In this document: positions 26,572-37,520 of the stretch, piece by piece
How positions within the stretch are numbered: position 1 is the stretch's first letter
How the letters are laid out: every line of letters starts with the position of its first letter
The notes under the pieces: model-generated
The model's database searches: none
What the model was told of the DNA's origin: nothing
Seen by the model: the letters and a program-made list of their open reading frames with translations, nothing else
Translations under genes and position numbers: made by a program
Source: Rhodobacterales bacterium
Lineage (GTDB): Bacteria > Pseudomonadota > Alphaproteobacteria > Rhodobacterales > Rhodobacteraceae
Assembly: GCA_021155205.1 (NCBI GenBank)
Contig: JAJNPS010000018.1
Location: 124,001-188,000, forward strand
Reading direction: 5' to 3'
Length of the DNA: 64,000 nt

Positions 26572-27504
26572 ATGGCGGGCGCGGGATTCCCCTCGCGCCT
26601 GTCCAAGCCCGAAAGCGCATCCATGTTTGCCGCCTGCGCCAACCCCAAAGTGATCGAGGGCCTGACCTGGCTCTCGTGCTATCTGACATCGGGCAAGCAT
26701 CTGGATTTCTACTGGTCGTTTGCGGTCGTGTTGGCCCTGCTGGCTGTGACCGCCCCTGCGGCGCTCGCCTTCGGGTTTGGCGGGGCCACGGCGGCGCGGT
26801 CGCAGTTCCTGCCCGCCCGCTGGTTCGGCAAGGTCTACATCGCGATGGTGCGCGGCATCCCGGACATCATCTTTTTCCTTTTCTTCGTCATCGCGCTCGA
26901 CCAGGCCATCGAATGGTCGAAACACCAGATCGTCTGCCCGGACTGGACCGAACCCGTCCGTCAGGGGCTGGAGTTCAAGGTCTGCCCGGCGGCAAAGGTG
27001 CCCTTGTCATCCTCGGCCGCGATCTGGCATCAGGCCTATGGGTTCTTTCTGGCCGTCGTGACCTTTGCCATCGTCTTTGGCGCGTTTGTCGCCAATGTCC
27101 TTTACGGGGCGATGCAGGCCGTTCCGCGCGCGCAACTGGAAACCGGCGAAGCCTATGGCATGTCGAATGCGCAAGTGTTCCGCCGCATCCTGATCCCGCA
27201 GATGTGGGTCTATGCACTGCCGGGCCTGTCGAACCTGTGGATGATCCTGATCAAGGCCACGCCCCTTCTGTTCCTGTTGGGCGTCAAGGACATCGTCTAT
27301 TACGCGCGCGAACTGGGCGGGACGAAAACGCAGGCCTTTGAATATCCGCATGGCGACTGGCGGCTTTACTACTTTCTCGGGCTTCTGGGCTTTTACCTTC
27401 TGATGACGCGCCTGTCGGAGATCGTACTGAACCGCCTGTCCGCACGCCTGTCGCAGGGCCAGGCGACGGCGGCGGGCGAAGCGATGCGAAGGGCGGGCGC
27501 ATGA
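26572..27504 (+). CDS. ABC transporter permease 1 (HisMQ type)
   Basis: A 310-residue permease with a membrane-spanning core carrying the EAA loop (LETGEAYGMSNAQVFRRILIPQM). It is longer than standard HisM/HisQ permeases because of an extended N-terminus (about 45 residues with three cysteines) and a large loop around residues 120-150 containing VCPDW and KVCPAAKVP, possibly a disulfide-linked periplasmic loop. It begins 15 bases after the binding protein gene and overlaps permease 2 by four bases. Confidence 0.9.
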   Translation: MAGAGFPSRLSKPESASMFAACANPKVIEGLTWLSCYLTSGKHLDFYWSFAVVLALLAVTAPAALAFGFGGATAARSQFLPARWFGKVYIAMVRGIPDIIFFLFFVIALDQAIEWSKHQIVCPDWTEPVRQGLEFKVCPAAKVPLSSSAAIWHQAYGFFLAVVTFAIVFGAFVANVLYGAMQAVPRAQLETGEAYGMSNAQVFRRILIPQMWVYALPGLSNLWMILIKATPLLFLLGVKDIVYYARELGGTKTQAFEYPHGDWRLYYFLGLLGFYLLMTRLSEIVLNRLSARLSQGQATAAGEAMRRAGA

Positions 27505-28328
27505 ACTGTCTTCAGACCATCGCCGATTACGGCCTGCGGTCCCTCGGGATCGGCGAAAAGCTGTTGCCGCGCAGCGACTTCACGCTGTGCCAGCAGGTCA
27601 CTCTGATTGGGTCGGGACTGATCTGGAATGTCTATTTTGGCGTCCTGGCACTGACGTTCGGGTTCTTTCTTGCCAATGCCCTTGCCCTGGCCAAGGCTCA
27701 CCACAGCCTGTGGCTCCGCAAACCCGCAGAATGGTTCATCTTTGTGTTTCGCGGATCGCCCCTCTTCATCCAGTTCTTCATTGCCTACGAGGCCTTGGTG
27801 ATGCTGCCGCGCTCGGGGATCGAGGTGTTTGGCATCACGGTCGAAACCGCCTGGCTGACCCGCGCCTGGGCCGGGGCGCTGATCGTGATGTTCCTCAACA
27901 CCGCTGCCTATTCGGCTGAAATCTTCTATGGCGCGCTGCGGTCCATCCCTAAGGGCGACCTTGAGGCCGCCGAGGCCTATGGCATCACCGGCTGGAATAA
28001 GTTCCGCCGCATCCAGTGGCCGACCATGCTGCGCCTTGCCTGGCCCGCCTATACCAATGAGGCGATCTTCCTGTTCCACGCCACCACGCTGGTCTTTTTC
28101 TCGGGGTTTCCGGCGTTCCAGCAAAAGGGCGACGCGCTCTATTACGCCAACTATTTCGCCGACAAGACGTTCAATCCCTTTGTCCCCTATCCGATCATCG
28201 CGGTCTATTTCATCCTTCTGACCCTGATCGTGACGGTGATCTTTGGCGCGGTGAATACCAGATTGAACCGCCACGTGCCGCAGAATCAGCAAAGCAGAAT
28301 CCGCTTGCGCCCGACCGTAATCCGGTAG
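27501..28328 (+). CDS. ABC transporter permease 2 (HisMQ type)
   Basis: A 275-residue inner-membrane permease, partner of the preceding gene. The EAA motif is DLEAAEAYGITGWNKFRRIQWPTM, and FRGSPLFIQFFIAYEAL is the conserved early helix region of this family. It also has an N-terminal extension of about 40 residues with two cysteines. Overlap ATGA with permease 1 implies coupled synthesis of the heterodimer. The transcript may continue into the gamma-glutamylation genes or end in the 154-base gap that follows. Confidence 0.92.
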   Translation: MNCLQTIADYGLRSLGIGEKLLPRSDFTLCQQVTLIGSGLIWNVYFGVLALTFGFFLANALALAKAHHSLWLRKPAEWFIFVFRGSPLFIQFFIAYEALVMLPRSGIEVFGITVETAWLTRAWAGALIVMFLNTAAYSAEIFYGALRSIPKGDLEAAEAYGITGWNKFRRIQWPTMLRLAWPAYTNEAIFLFHATTLVFFSGFPAFQQKGDALYYANYFADKTFNPFVPYPIIAVYFILLTLIVTVIFGAVNTRLNRHVPQNQQSRIRLRPTVIR

Positions 28329-28336
28329 TAGCCTTG

Positions 28337-28350
28337 AATTTGATCAAATT
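28337..28350. promoter_or_regulatory. Perfect 14-bp palindrome before the Puu-like genes
   Basis: AATTTGATCAAATT, AT-rich in a GC-rich setting, lies nine bases after the permease 2 stop and about 130 bases before the first ligase gene. A second small inverted repeat (GGGTC-ACAAC-GACCC, about 28357-28371) follows. It looks like an operator for the catabolic half of the locus. Confidence 0.45.
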
Positions 28351-28482
28351 GCGACGGGGTCACAACGACCCGCGCCGGTGATCAATAGATGGGGATAGGA
28401 TCAAGGGCATGATCCAACACCTGCCTGGCCGGGCCGCCGTTGCGCCCCCGCGCTGGCGGTGCATGCCCTGCCTGAAGTAAAG

Positions 28483-29820
28483 ATGATGAAAGACTATCTG
28501 CGCAAGCACCCGGACGTGCGGACGATCCGCGTGGCCGCTGCTGATCTGAACGGACAAGCCAGGGGCAAGCGTGTGCCCGCCCGTTTTGCCGACAAGGTCG
28601 TGAAGGACGGAACCCGGTTTCCGTTTTCGGTCCTCAACCTCGACATCTGGGGCGAGGATATCGACGACAGCCCCCTGGTCTTTGAACAGGGCGACGCCGA
28701 CGGCATCCTGAAACCCACCGAGCGCGGCTTCATGCCGATGCCCTGGCTTGAGGCCCCGACGGCCCTTTTGCCGATCTGGATGTTCCGTGAAAACGGCCAG
28801 CCTTATGAGGGCGACCCCCGCCATGCATTGCGCGCGGTGGTGGACCGCTACAAGGCCAAGGGACTGACCCCCGTTTGCGCGATGGAACTGGAGTTTTTCC
28901 TGATCGACGACAGCGGCAAGACCCTGCAGGTCCCGCCCAGCCCCCGTTCGGGCAAGCGCCGCAAGGCGGCGGAGACCCTTTCGATCCGCGCGCTGGACGC
29001 TTTTGACACCTTCTTCACCGACCTCTATGACGCCTGCGAGGCGATGGACATTCCCGCCGACACCACGACGTCGGAGACCGGCCTTGGCCAGTTCGAGGTC
29101 AACCTGATGCATTGCGACGACGCGCTGCGCGCCGCAGACGATGCCTGGCTGTTCAAGATGCTGGTCAAGGGTCTGGCGCGCCGCCACGGCTTTGCCGCCA
29201 GCTTCATGGCGAAACCTTACATGGAATATTCCGGGTCCGGCCTGCACACGCATTTTTCCGTGCTGGACGACAAGGGCGACAACATCTTTGACAGCGGGGG
29301 GCCCAAAGGCACCGCCGCCCTGCGTTATGCGGTGGCCGGGTGCCTGAACGCGATGCACGACAGCACGCTGTTGTTCGCACCGCACCTCAACAGCTATGAC
29401 CGGCTGGTGCCCGACAAGCATGCACCGACCGCGATCAGCTGGGGTTACGAGAACCGCACTGCCGCGATCCGCATCCCGGCGGGCAACCCCGAGGCGCGGC
29501 GGATCGAACATCGCGTGGCGGGCGGAGACGTGAACCCCTACCTGATGCTGGCAGCCATCCTTGGTGCTGCACTGACCGGCATCGAGGACGAGGTGGAACC
29601 CGCCCCGCCCGTCAACGGCAACGCCTATGCGATGGACCTGCCGCAGATCCCGACTACCTGGGAGGCGGCGATCGACGCGTTCGAGAACAGCGACATCCTC
29701 TATCGTTTCCTGCCCAAGGAACTGATCCGAAATCTGGTACAGACCAAGCGGCAGGAACTGCATTATCTGGCCGAACTCAGCCCCGAAGAACGGGTGGAGT
29801 TGTACCTCGACACTGTCTGA
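28483..29820 (+). CDS. Glutamine synthetase family protein 1 (gamma-glutamylpolyamine synthetase-like)
   Basis: A 445-residue glutamine-synthetase-fold ligase. Typical active-site stretches are MELEFFLIDD (metal Glu), QFEVNLMHCDDALRAAD, GSGLHTHFSVLD, and AISWGYENRTAAIRIPAG. It belongs with PuuA/GlnA-like enzymes that glutamylate amines rather than true GlnA: it lacks the adenylylation loop. ATG 28483 or 28486 is likely; a GTG eight codons upstream is possible. Context (importer, amidotransferase-type hydrolase, FAD oxidase) supports gamma-glutamylation of a diamine or monoamine. Confidence 0.88.
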   Translation: MMKDYLRKHPDVRTIRVAAADLNGQARGKRVPARFADKVVKDGTRFPFSVLNLDIWGEDIDDSPLVFEQGDADGILKPTERGFMPMPWLEAPTALLPIWMFRENGQPYEGDPRHALRAVVDRYKAKGLTPVCAMELEFFLIDDSGKTLQVPPSPRSGKRRKAAETLSIRALDAFDTFFTDLYDACEAMDIPADTTTSETGLGQFEVNLMHCDDALRAADDAWLFKMLVKGLARRHGFAASFMAKPYMEYSGSGLHTHFSVLDDKGDNIFDSGGPKGTAALRYAVAGCLNAMHDSTLLFAPHLNSYDRLVPDKHAPTAISWGYENRTAAIRIPAGNPEARRIEHRVAGGDVNPYLMLAAILGAALTGIEDEVEPAPPVNGNAYAMDLPQIPTTWEAAIDAFENSDILYRFLPKELIRNLVQTKRQELHYLAELSPEERVELYLDTV

Positions 29821-29883
29821 CCCCTCTTGACCGGATGGGGGGCAGATCGCCTACCATCCGTGCAGCAACCCAACGGGACCATC

Positions 29884-30585
29884 ATGCTGATCGGCATCCT
29901 GCAGACCGGAGCCTCGCCCGACGCCCTCAAGGACGATTTCGGCGATTACCCCGATTTCTTTGAGCGCCTGCTGGCAGGGCGCGGCCTGACGTTCCGGCGG
30001 TTCCGGGTCGAGACGATGGACTTTCCCAAGGATGTCCATGACTGCGACGGCTGGCTGATCACCGGGTCGCGCCATGGGGCCTATGAGGATCACCCCTTCA
30101 TCAAGCCGCTCGAAGGGTTCATCCGCGATGCCTACGCCGCGCATGTGCCCGTTGTCGGCATCTGTTTCGGCCACCAGATCATCGCGCAGGCGATGGGCGG
30201 CAAGGTTGAAAAGTACGCGGGCGGCTGGTCTGTCGGCCCCACCGACTATGACTTCAACGGCGAAAAGATCACCCTGAACGCCTGGCACCGCGACCAGGTG
30301 GTGAAAGTGCCGGAGAATGCCGAGGTCATCGCCAGCAACGACTTCTGCGAGAACGCCGCCCTTCTTTACGACGACCGCATGTTCACCGTGCAGGCACACC
30401 CCGAGTTCCGGCCCGAATTCATCGAAGGCCTGATGCGCACCCGTGGCCCCGGCCTTGTGCCCGACGACCTGATGGCGCGGGCCCGCCAGCGCCTTGGCGA
30501 CCCCCTGCAAGACAAGACCATGGCCGCGCGCATCGCGGCCTTCTTCCTCGACCATCAAACCGGGGCCGAGAAGCTCCGCGCCTGA
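29884..30585 (+). CDS. Class I glutamine amidotransferase-type hydrolase
   Basis: A 233-residue stand-alone GATase domain. The catalytic triad is Cys94 (GICFGHQ), His172 and Glu174 (QAHPEF). Similar domains hydrolyse gamma-glutamyl amides, and in E. coli PuuD (a related fold) releases GABA from gamma-glutamyl-GABA. Between two gamma-glutamyl ligase homologues, that hydrolytic role is the best guess; ammonia transfer to a synthase partner is the alternative. ATG 29884 opens directly on the first beta strand. Confidence 0.87.
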   Translation: MLIGILQTGASPDALKDDFGDYPDFFERLLAGRGLTFRRFRVETMDFPKDVHDCDGWLITGSRHGAYEDHPFIKPLEGFIRDAYAAHVPVVGICFGHQIIAQAMGGKVEKYAGGWSVGPTDYDFNGEKITLNAWHRDQVVKVPENAEVIASNDFCENAALLYDDRMFTVQAHPEFRPEFIEGLMRTRGPGLVPDDLMARARQRLGDPLQDKTMAARIAAFFLDHQTGAEKLRA

Positions 30586-30622
30586 CAGCGCGGGGGCCAC
30601 CCCCCAAAGACCAGTGTGACAT

Positions 30623-31978
30623 ATGTCCAAATGGACCGACCAGCTGCCCGAGGCAGCCCGCGACTACATCGGCAACCGCCGTGTGGACGAAGTCGAATGC
30701 ATGATCGGCGATATTGCCGGTGTGGCGCGCGGCAAGGCAATGCCCGCCGCCAAGTTCGGCACGCAGAAAAGCTATTTCCTGCCGAACTCGATCTTTCTGC
30801 AGACCATCACCGGCGAATGGGCCGACAACCCCTTCGACGCCTTTACCGAACCCGACATGTACATGGTGCCGGATTACTCGACCGCCACCGCCGCCCCCTG
30901 GACGGCGGATGTGACCCTGCAAGTGATCCACGACGCGCAGGATCAGGATGGCAACCCGGTGCCCTATGCGCCGCGCAACGTGCTGCGCCGGATCATGGGC
31001 CTTTATGCCGCGCAAGGCTGGACGCCGGTCGTGGCCCCGGAGATGGAGTTTTTCCTGACCGCCCGCAACATCGACCCCAACCAGCCGGTGATCCCGCCGA
31101 TGGGGCGGTCGGGGCGGCGGGCGGCAGGCAAGCAGGCCTATTCGCTGTCGGCGGTGGACGAATACGGCAAGGTGATCGACGACATCTACGACTTTGCCGA
31201 GGCGCAGGGCCTGGAAATCGACGGCATCCTGCAGGAAGGTGGCGCGGGGCAGATCGAGCTGAACCTGGCCCATGGCGATCCGGTGCGGCTGGCGGACGAG
31301 GTCTTTTTCTTCAAGCGGCTGATCCGCGAGGCCGCGCTTCGCCACGACTGTTTCGCCACCTTCATGGCCAAACCCATCGCGGGTGAACCTGGGTCGGCGA
31401 TGCACATCCATACCTCGGTCGTGGACAGCAAGACCGGCAGGAACATCTTTGCCGGGGCCAAGGGGACCGAAACCGATGCCTTCCTGCATTTCATCGCCGG
31501 ACTGCAGAACCACCTGTCGGGGGCCATCGCCCTTCTCGCGCCTTACGTCAACAGCTATCGCCGCTACGTCCCGGACTTTGCCGCCCCCATCAACCTGGAA
31601 TGGGGCCGCGACAACCGCACCACCGGATTGCGTATCCCGATCAGCAGCCCTGCCGCGCGGCGGGTGGAAAACCGCCTGCCGGGGATGGACTGCAACCCCT
31701 ATCTTGGCATCGCGGCGACGCTGGCCTGCGGCTATCTGGGCCTGATGGAGAAAAAGGCCCCCCGCCCGGAATTCAGCGGTTCGGCCTATATCGACAGCGA
31801 TGAGATCCCCGTGAACCTGGGCGACGCGCTGGACGTGTTGGAAGAAGACAAGGCGCTGCGGGACGTCATGGGGGATGACTTCTGCAAGGTGTACGATTCC
31901 GTCAAGCGCAACGAATACAAGGAATTCCTGCAAGTGATCAGCCCGTGGGAGCGCGAACACCTGCTTTTGAACGTATGA
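30623..31978 (+). CDS. Glutamine synthetase family protein 2 (gamma-glutamylpolyamine synthetase-like)
   Basis: A 451-residue paralogue of the ligase at 28483. It shares the fold motifs PEMEFFLTARN, GGAGQIELNLAHGDPV, PGSAMHIHTSVVD and LEWGRDNRTTGLRIP, but the two are clearly divergent, suggesting different amine substrates or a complex. The PuuA-like residues NCNP/MDCNPYL near the C-terminal third are present. Its stop overlaps the next gene's ATG, coupling it to the FAD oxidase that would act on its product. Confidence 0.9.
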   Translation: MSKWTDQLPEAARDYIGNRRVDEVECMIGDIAGVARGKAMPAAKFGTQKSYFLPNSIFLQTITGEWADNPFDAFTEPDMYMVPDYSTATAAPWTADVTLQVIHDAQDQDGNPVPYAPRNVLRRIMGLYAAQGWTPVVAPEMEFFLTARNIDPNQPVIPPMGRSGRRAAGKQAYSLSAVDEYGKVIDDIYDFAEAQGLEIDGILQEGGAGQIELNLAHGDPVRLADEVFFFKRLIREAALRHDCFATFMAKPIAGEPGSAMHIHTSVVDSKTGRNIFAGAKGTETDAFLHFIAGLQNHLSGAIALLAPYVNSYRRYVPDFAAPINLEWGRDNRTTGLRIPISSPAARRVENRLPGMDCNPYLGIAATLACGYLGLMEKKAPRPEFSGSAYIDSDEIPVNLGDALDVLEEDKALRDVMGDDFCKVYDSVKRNEYKEFLQVISPWEREHLLLNV

Positions 31979-33276
31979 ACCTGCTTTACGCCAATGATCG
32001 GCGGGGCGAATATCCGCCCTCGTACTATGCGGCCACCGCCACGTCGCTTGACCCGTTCCCGGTGCTGCAGGGGGCGGTCACGGCGGAGGTCTGCGTCGTC
32101 GGTGGGGGCTATATGGGCCTGTCCGCCGCCCTGCATCTGGCAAAGGCGGGCCATGAGGTCATCCTGATCGAGGCGCATCGGGCAGGCTGGGGCGCGTCGG
32201 GCCGGAACGGCGGCCAGGTCGCCTCGGGCCAGCGCCGCGACCAGGACGACCTGGAACGGATGGTCGGGCGGCAGGACGCGCGCCGCCTGTGGGACCTTGC
32301 GCAAGATGCCAACCAACTGGTCCGCGACCTGATCAGCCACCACCAGATACCTGTCACTTTTCGCCCCGGCGTGGTGCATGCCTGCTGGACCGACGCCGAG
32401 GTCCAGCACGCCCACACCTACGCCGCCCGCATGGCGCGCGACTATGGCTATGACAAGCTGGAACGCCTTGACCAGCCCGCGATCCGCCGCCTGATTGGAT
32501 CGGACGCTTTCAAGGGCGGCGATCTCGACCATGGTGCCGGCCACATCCACCCGCTGAACTTTGCCATCGGTATTGCCAAGGCGGCGTCGGCGGCAGGGGT
32601 GCGCATTTTCGAGAAAACCGAAGCGCTCCAGATCAACCACGGCCCAAAACCACAGGTCCTGACCTCATCAGGCACCGTCACCTGCAACCACCTGATCCTC
32701 GCAGGTAACGGCTATCTCGGCGGCCTTGACCCGGCCTATGCTGCCCGCGTGATGCCGATCAACAACTTCATGCTGGCGTCCGAACCCCTTGGCGACCGCG
32801 CGCGCGACATCCTGTCCGAACCCGTCGCCGTCGCCGACACCAAATTCGTCGTGAACTACTGGCGGCTGTCCGATGACAACCGCCTGCTGTTTGGCGGCGC
32901 GGAAAGCTATGGCTACCGATTTCCCGACATCGTCAAGGCGGTGACGAAACCGATGCTGGAGATTTATCCCCAGATGCGCGGTGTGAAAATCGACTATGCC
33001 TGGGGCGGCACCCTTGCCATCACGACGAACCGCATGCCCGCGGTGCTGCGGATTGCCCCCAATGTCCTCGCCGCATCCGCCTGTTCCGGCAACGGCATCG
33101 CCATGGCCACGATGACCGGCAAGATCTTGGCCGAGGCGGTCCACGCCACCAGCGCCAGCTTTGATCGGCTTGCAAACCTGCCCCAGCGCAGTTTCCCCGG
33201 CGGTGCGGCGCTGCGCTGGCCGCTCCTCGTCCTCGCGATGACGTGGTATTCGATGCGGGATCGCCTGGGGCTGTGA
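31975..33276 (+). CDS. FAD-dependent amine oxidase (gamma-glutamylputrescine oxidase-like)
   Basis: A 433-residue DAO-family flavoprotein. The dinucleotide motif VVGGGYMGLSAALHLAKAG is near residues 41-59, AGWGASGRNGGQV is the PuuB/OrdL-type FAD loop, and the C-terminal FAD motif is CSGNGIAMATMTGKILAE. PuuB oxidises gamma-glutamylputrescine to the aldehyde with release of ammonia and H2O2. ATGA overlap with the ligase gene supports that pathway step. No PuuC-type aldehyde dehydrogenase lies in the window. Confidence 0.9.
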   Translation: MNLLYANDRRGEYPPSYYAATATSLDPFPVLQGAVTAEVCVVGGGYMGLSAALHLAKAGHEVILIEAHRAGWGASGRNGGQVASGQRRDQDDLERMVGRQDARRLWDLAQDANQLVRDLISHHQIPVTFRPGVVHACWTDAEVQHAHTYAARMARDYGYDKLERLDQPAIRRLIGSDAFKGGDLDHGAGHIHPLNFAIGIAKAASAAGVRIFEKTEALQINHGPKPQVLTSSGTVTCNHLILAGNGYLGGLDPAYAARVMPINNFMLASEPLGDRARDILSEPVAVADTKFVVNYWRLSDDNRLLFGGAESYGYRFPDIVKAVTKPMLEIYPQMRGVKIDYAWGGTLAITTNRMPAVLRIAPNVLAASACSGNGIAMATMTGKILAEAVHATSASFDRLANLPQRSFPGGAALRWPLLVLAMTWYSMRDRLGL

Positions 33277-33368
33277 CCATCCCTTTCTGACTGCCCTAAA
33301 TATCCGCGCCGCAGGCGTTGCACCCCCACCGCGCGCACCCCCATGGACTAACCCGCCTCTGACGCCGA

Positions 33369-33374
33369 TATAAT
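33369..33374 (+). promoter_or_regulatory. Consensus -10 element immediately before dnaG
   Basis: A perfect TATAAT ends six bases before the dnaG ATG, with no Shine-Dalgarno sequence between them. If used, transcription would start at or within a few bases of the A of ATG, giving a leaderless mRNA. The -35 region (around 33345-33351) is weak. Confidence 0.4.
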
Positions 33375-33380
33375 GACCCC

Positions 33381-35300
33381 ATGAGTCTGCCCCCCGGTTT
33401 CATAGACGAGTTGCGCACCCGCGTGTCCCTGTCGTCCGTCGTCGGGCGCAAGGTGACGTGGGACATGCGCAAGTCGAACCTGGGCAAGGGCGACATGTGG
33501 GCCTCCTGCCCGTTCCATCAGGAAAAGTCCGCCAGCTTTCACGTCGATGACCGCAAGGGCTATTACTACTGCTTTGGCTGCCACGCCAAAGGCGACGCCA
33601 TCAGCTTTGTCAAGGAAACCGAAAACCTCGCGTTCATCGAGGCGGTCGAGGTGCTGGCGCGCGAGGCCGGGATGACGATGCCCGCCCGTGATCCGCAGGC
33701 GGCCCAGAAATCCGACCGCCGCACCGAACTCGGCAAAGTCATGGAAGAGGCGGTGAAATGGTTCCGCCTGCAGCTGAAAACCAGCGCCGCCGCCGACGCC
33801 CGCGCCTACCTCGTCAAACGCCGCCTTTCCCCCGAGGCGCAGGACCGCTGGGAAATCGGCTTTGCCCCCGACCAGCGCACCGCCCTCTATCAGTCGCTGA
33901 CACAAAAGGGCATCGCGCCCGACCTGATCGTGGCATCAGGTGTCTGCGCCAAAGCCGACGATGGTTCTGTCTACGACCGCTTTCGTGGTCGGATCATCTT
34001 CCCCATCCGCGACGGGCGTGGCCGCGCCATCAGCCTTGGCGGTCGCGCGATGGACCCGAACGCCCGCGCCAAATACCTGAACGGCCCCGAAACCGACCTT
34101 TTCGACAAGGGCCGCAACCTCTACAACCACGCCCCTGCGCGCGAGGCGGCGGGCAAGGGCCAGCCCCTGATCGTGGCCGAAGGCTACATGGACGTCATCG
34201 CCCTCAGCGAAGCCGGCTTCAAGGCGACCGTTGCCCCCCTTGGCACCGCTGTCACCGAAGACCAGTTGCGCCTGATGTGGCGCATCGCGGATGAGCCGAT
34301 CATTGCGCTGGATGGTGACACCGCAGGCACACGCGCGGCGCTTCGCGTTATCGACCTGGCGCTGCCGCTGCTCGAGGCGGGCAAGGGCCTGCGCTTTGCG
34401 TTGCTGCCGACCGGTCTTGACCCTGACGATCTGATCAAGACCCAAGGCGCACCTGCCATGCAGGCCGTGATCGACGCCGCCCAGCCGATGGTGAACCTGC
34501 TGTGGCAGCGCGAAACCGAAGGGCGCGATTTCGACAGCCCCGAACGCAAGGCCGCCCTCGACAAGACCCTGCGCACGGCGCTGAAACGCATCAGTGATCC
34601 GTCGATCCGCCGCCACTATGCCGATGAGGTGGGACGGCTGCGCACCACGCTTTTCGGGCATCCGCCACGTGCCAGTGGCCCGCGTGCCCCATGGCGTCCT
34701 GGCCAGAAGGCGGCCCCCCAGCCCGCCTCGCCATCGGCCCGCCGGTCGCAACTGGCGCGAGGCCAGCCGATGGACGAAGTTCTGCGCGAGGCGCTGATCC
34801 TGGCCACGCTGATCCTGCATCCGGGCCTGATCTCCCGGTTCGAAAGCGCGTTGTCGCGTCTGGACCTGACCGGCGACGACCACAACCGCCTGCGCGTGCT
34901 GATCCTTGCCCATTCCGATGCACCCGATCTGTCCGCGCGGATTGCGGCAGAAATGCCTGCGGCCCTTGACGCACTGATGGCGCGCCCCCATCTGCGCATC
35001 ACACCCGTCGTCCGTCAGCCCGGCAACAGCGACCAGGCCGCCCTGTGCATCGCCGAGGCGCTGGCCAAATTGGACGCCGCTCGCGGGGCACGGCGCGAGA
35101 TCGAGGATGCGATGGAGGATGTGACCGGTCTGGTCGATGAAGGCCTGACCTGGCGCGTGAACCAGGCGGTGCAGGCCCGCCACCGCGCCGACCGGCCCGA
35201 AGGCACAGCCACCCCCGACCTGGGCGAAGATCGCGACGCCCTGTCAAAGCACTTGCAGGAAATGATCGATAAACAGGTCTGGATCAAGAAAATCCACTGA
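33381..35300 (+). CDS. dnaG: DNA primase
   Basis: A 639-residue primase that makes RNA primers at the replication fork. The CHC2 zinc finger uses Cys43, His46, Cys64 and Cys67. The TOPRIM core shows LIVAEGYMDVIALSEAGF and the metal motif IALDGDTAGTRA, with the preceding RNA-polymerase basic motif FRGRIIFPI. The C-terminal helicase-interaction region is divergent, as usual. It lies 88 bases upstream of rpoD, the classical macromolecular-synthesis pairing without rpsU. Confidence 0.96.
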   Translation: MSLPPGFIDELRTRVSLSSVVGRKVTWDMRKSNLGKGDMWASCPFHQEKSASFHVDDRKGYYYCFGCHAKGDAISFVKETENLAFIEAVEVLAREAGMTMPARDPQAAQKSDRRTELGKVMEEAVKWFRLQLKTSAAADARAYLVKRRLSPEAQDRWEIGFAPDQRTALYQSLTQKGIAPDLIVASGVCAKADDGSVYDRFRGRIIFPIRDGRGRAISLGGRAMDPNARAKYLNGPETDLFDKGRNLYNHAPAREAAGKGQPLIVAEGYMDVIALSEAGFKATVAPLGTAVTEDQLRLMWRIADEPIIALDGDTAGTRAALRVIDLALPLLEAGKGLRFALLPTGLDPDDLIKTQGAPAMQAVIDAAQPMVNLLWQRETEGRDFDSPERKAALDKTLRTALKRISDPSIRRHYADEVGRLRTTLFGHPPRASGPRAPWRPGQKAAPQPASPSARRSQLARGQPMDEVLREALILATLILHPGLISRFESALSRLDLTGDDHNRLRVLILAHSDAPDLSARIAAEMPAALDALMARPHLRITPVVRQPGNSDQAALCIAEALAKLDAARGARREIEDAMEDVTGLVDEGLTWRVNQAVQARHRADRPEGTATPDLGEDRDALSKHLQEMIDKQVWIKKIH

Positions 35301-35301
35301 T

Positions 35302-35319
35302 CGCGGGTTTCCCCCCGCG
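35302..35319 (+). promoter_or_regulatory. GC-rich stem-loop in the dnaG-rpoD gap
   Basis: A perfect 6-bp stem CGCGGG/CCCGCG with a TTTCCC loop begins two bases after the dnaG stop. It lacks a T-run, so it is more likely an RNA-stability or processing element between two genes needed at very different levels than a full terminator. Confidence 0.4.
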
Positions 35320-35388
35320 TGATTCGCGCTATTGATTCGGGACCCGCCCGGATGATTCGGCCCACCCATCTTCTGCTCAGGAGCACCC

Positions 35389-37380
<1,992 letters not shown>

Positions 37381-37414
37381 GATGTGGCCGACTGATACCA
37401 TCGACCTTTTCAAA

Positions 37415-37431
37415 AGCGATCACAAATCGCT
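37415..37431 (+). terminator. Weak candidate rpoD terminator
   Basis: AGCGAT and ATCGCT form a 6-bp stem with a 5-base loop 35 bases after the rpoD stop; a T-rich stretch (TTCTTTTCT) begins about 10 bases later rather than directly. It may be the natural end of rpoD before the insertion-sequence remnant begins. Confidence 0.35.
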
Positions 37432-37520
37432 CTTCGAGGTTCTTTTCTCTATCGTGGGGTAAGATCAGGGCAGCTGCTGCGCCCGCATGGGCGCTCTGGC
37501 TCCCGCTGTCGCGGCTCGCG

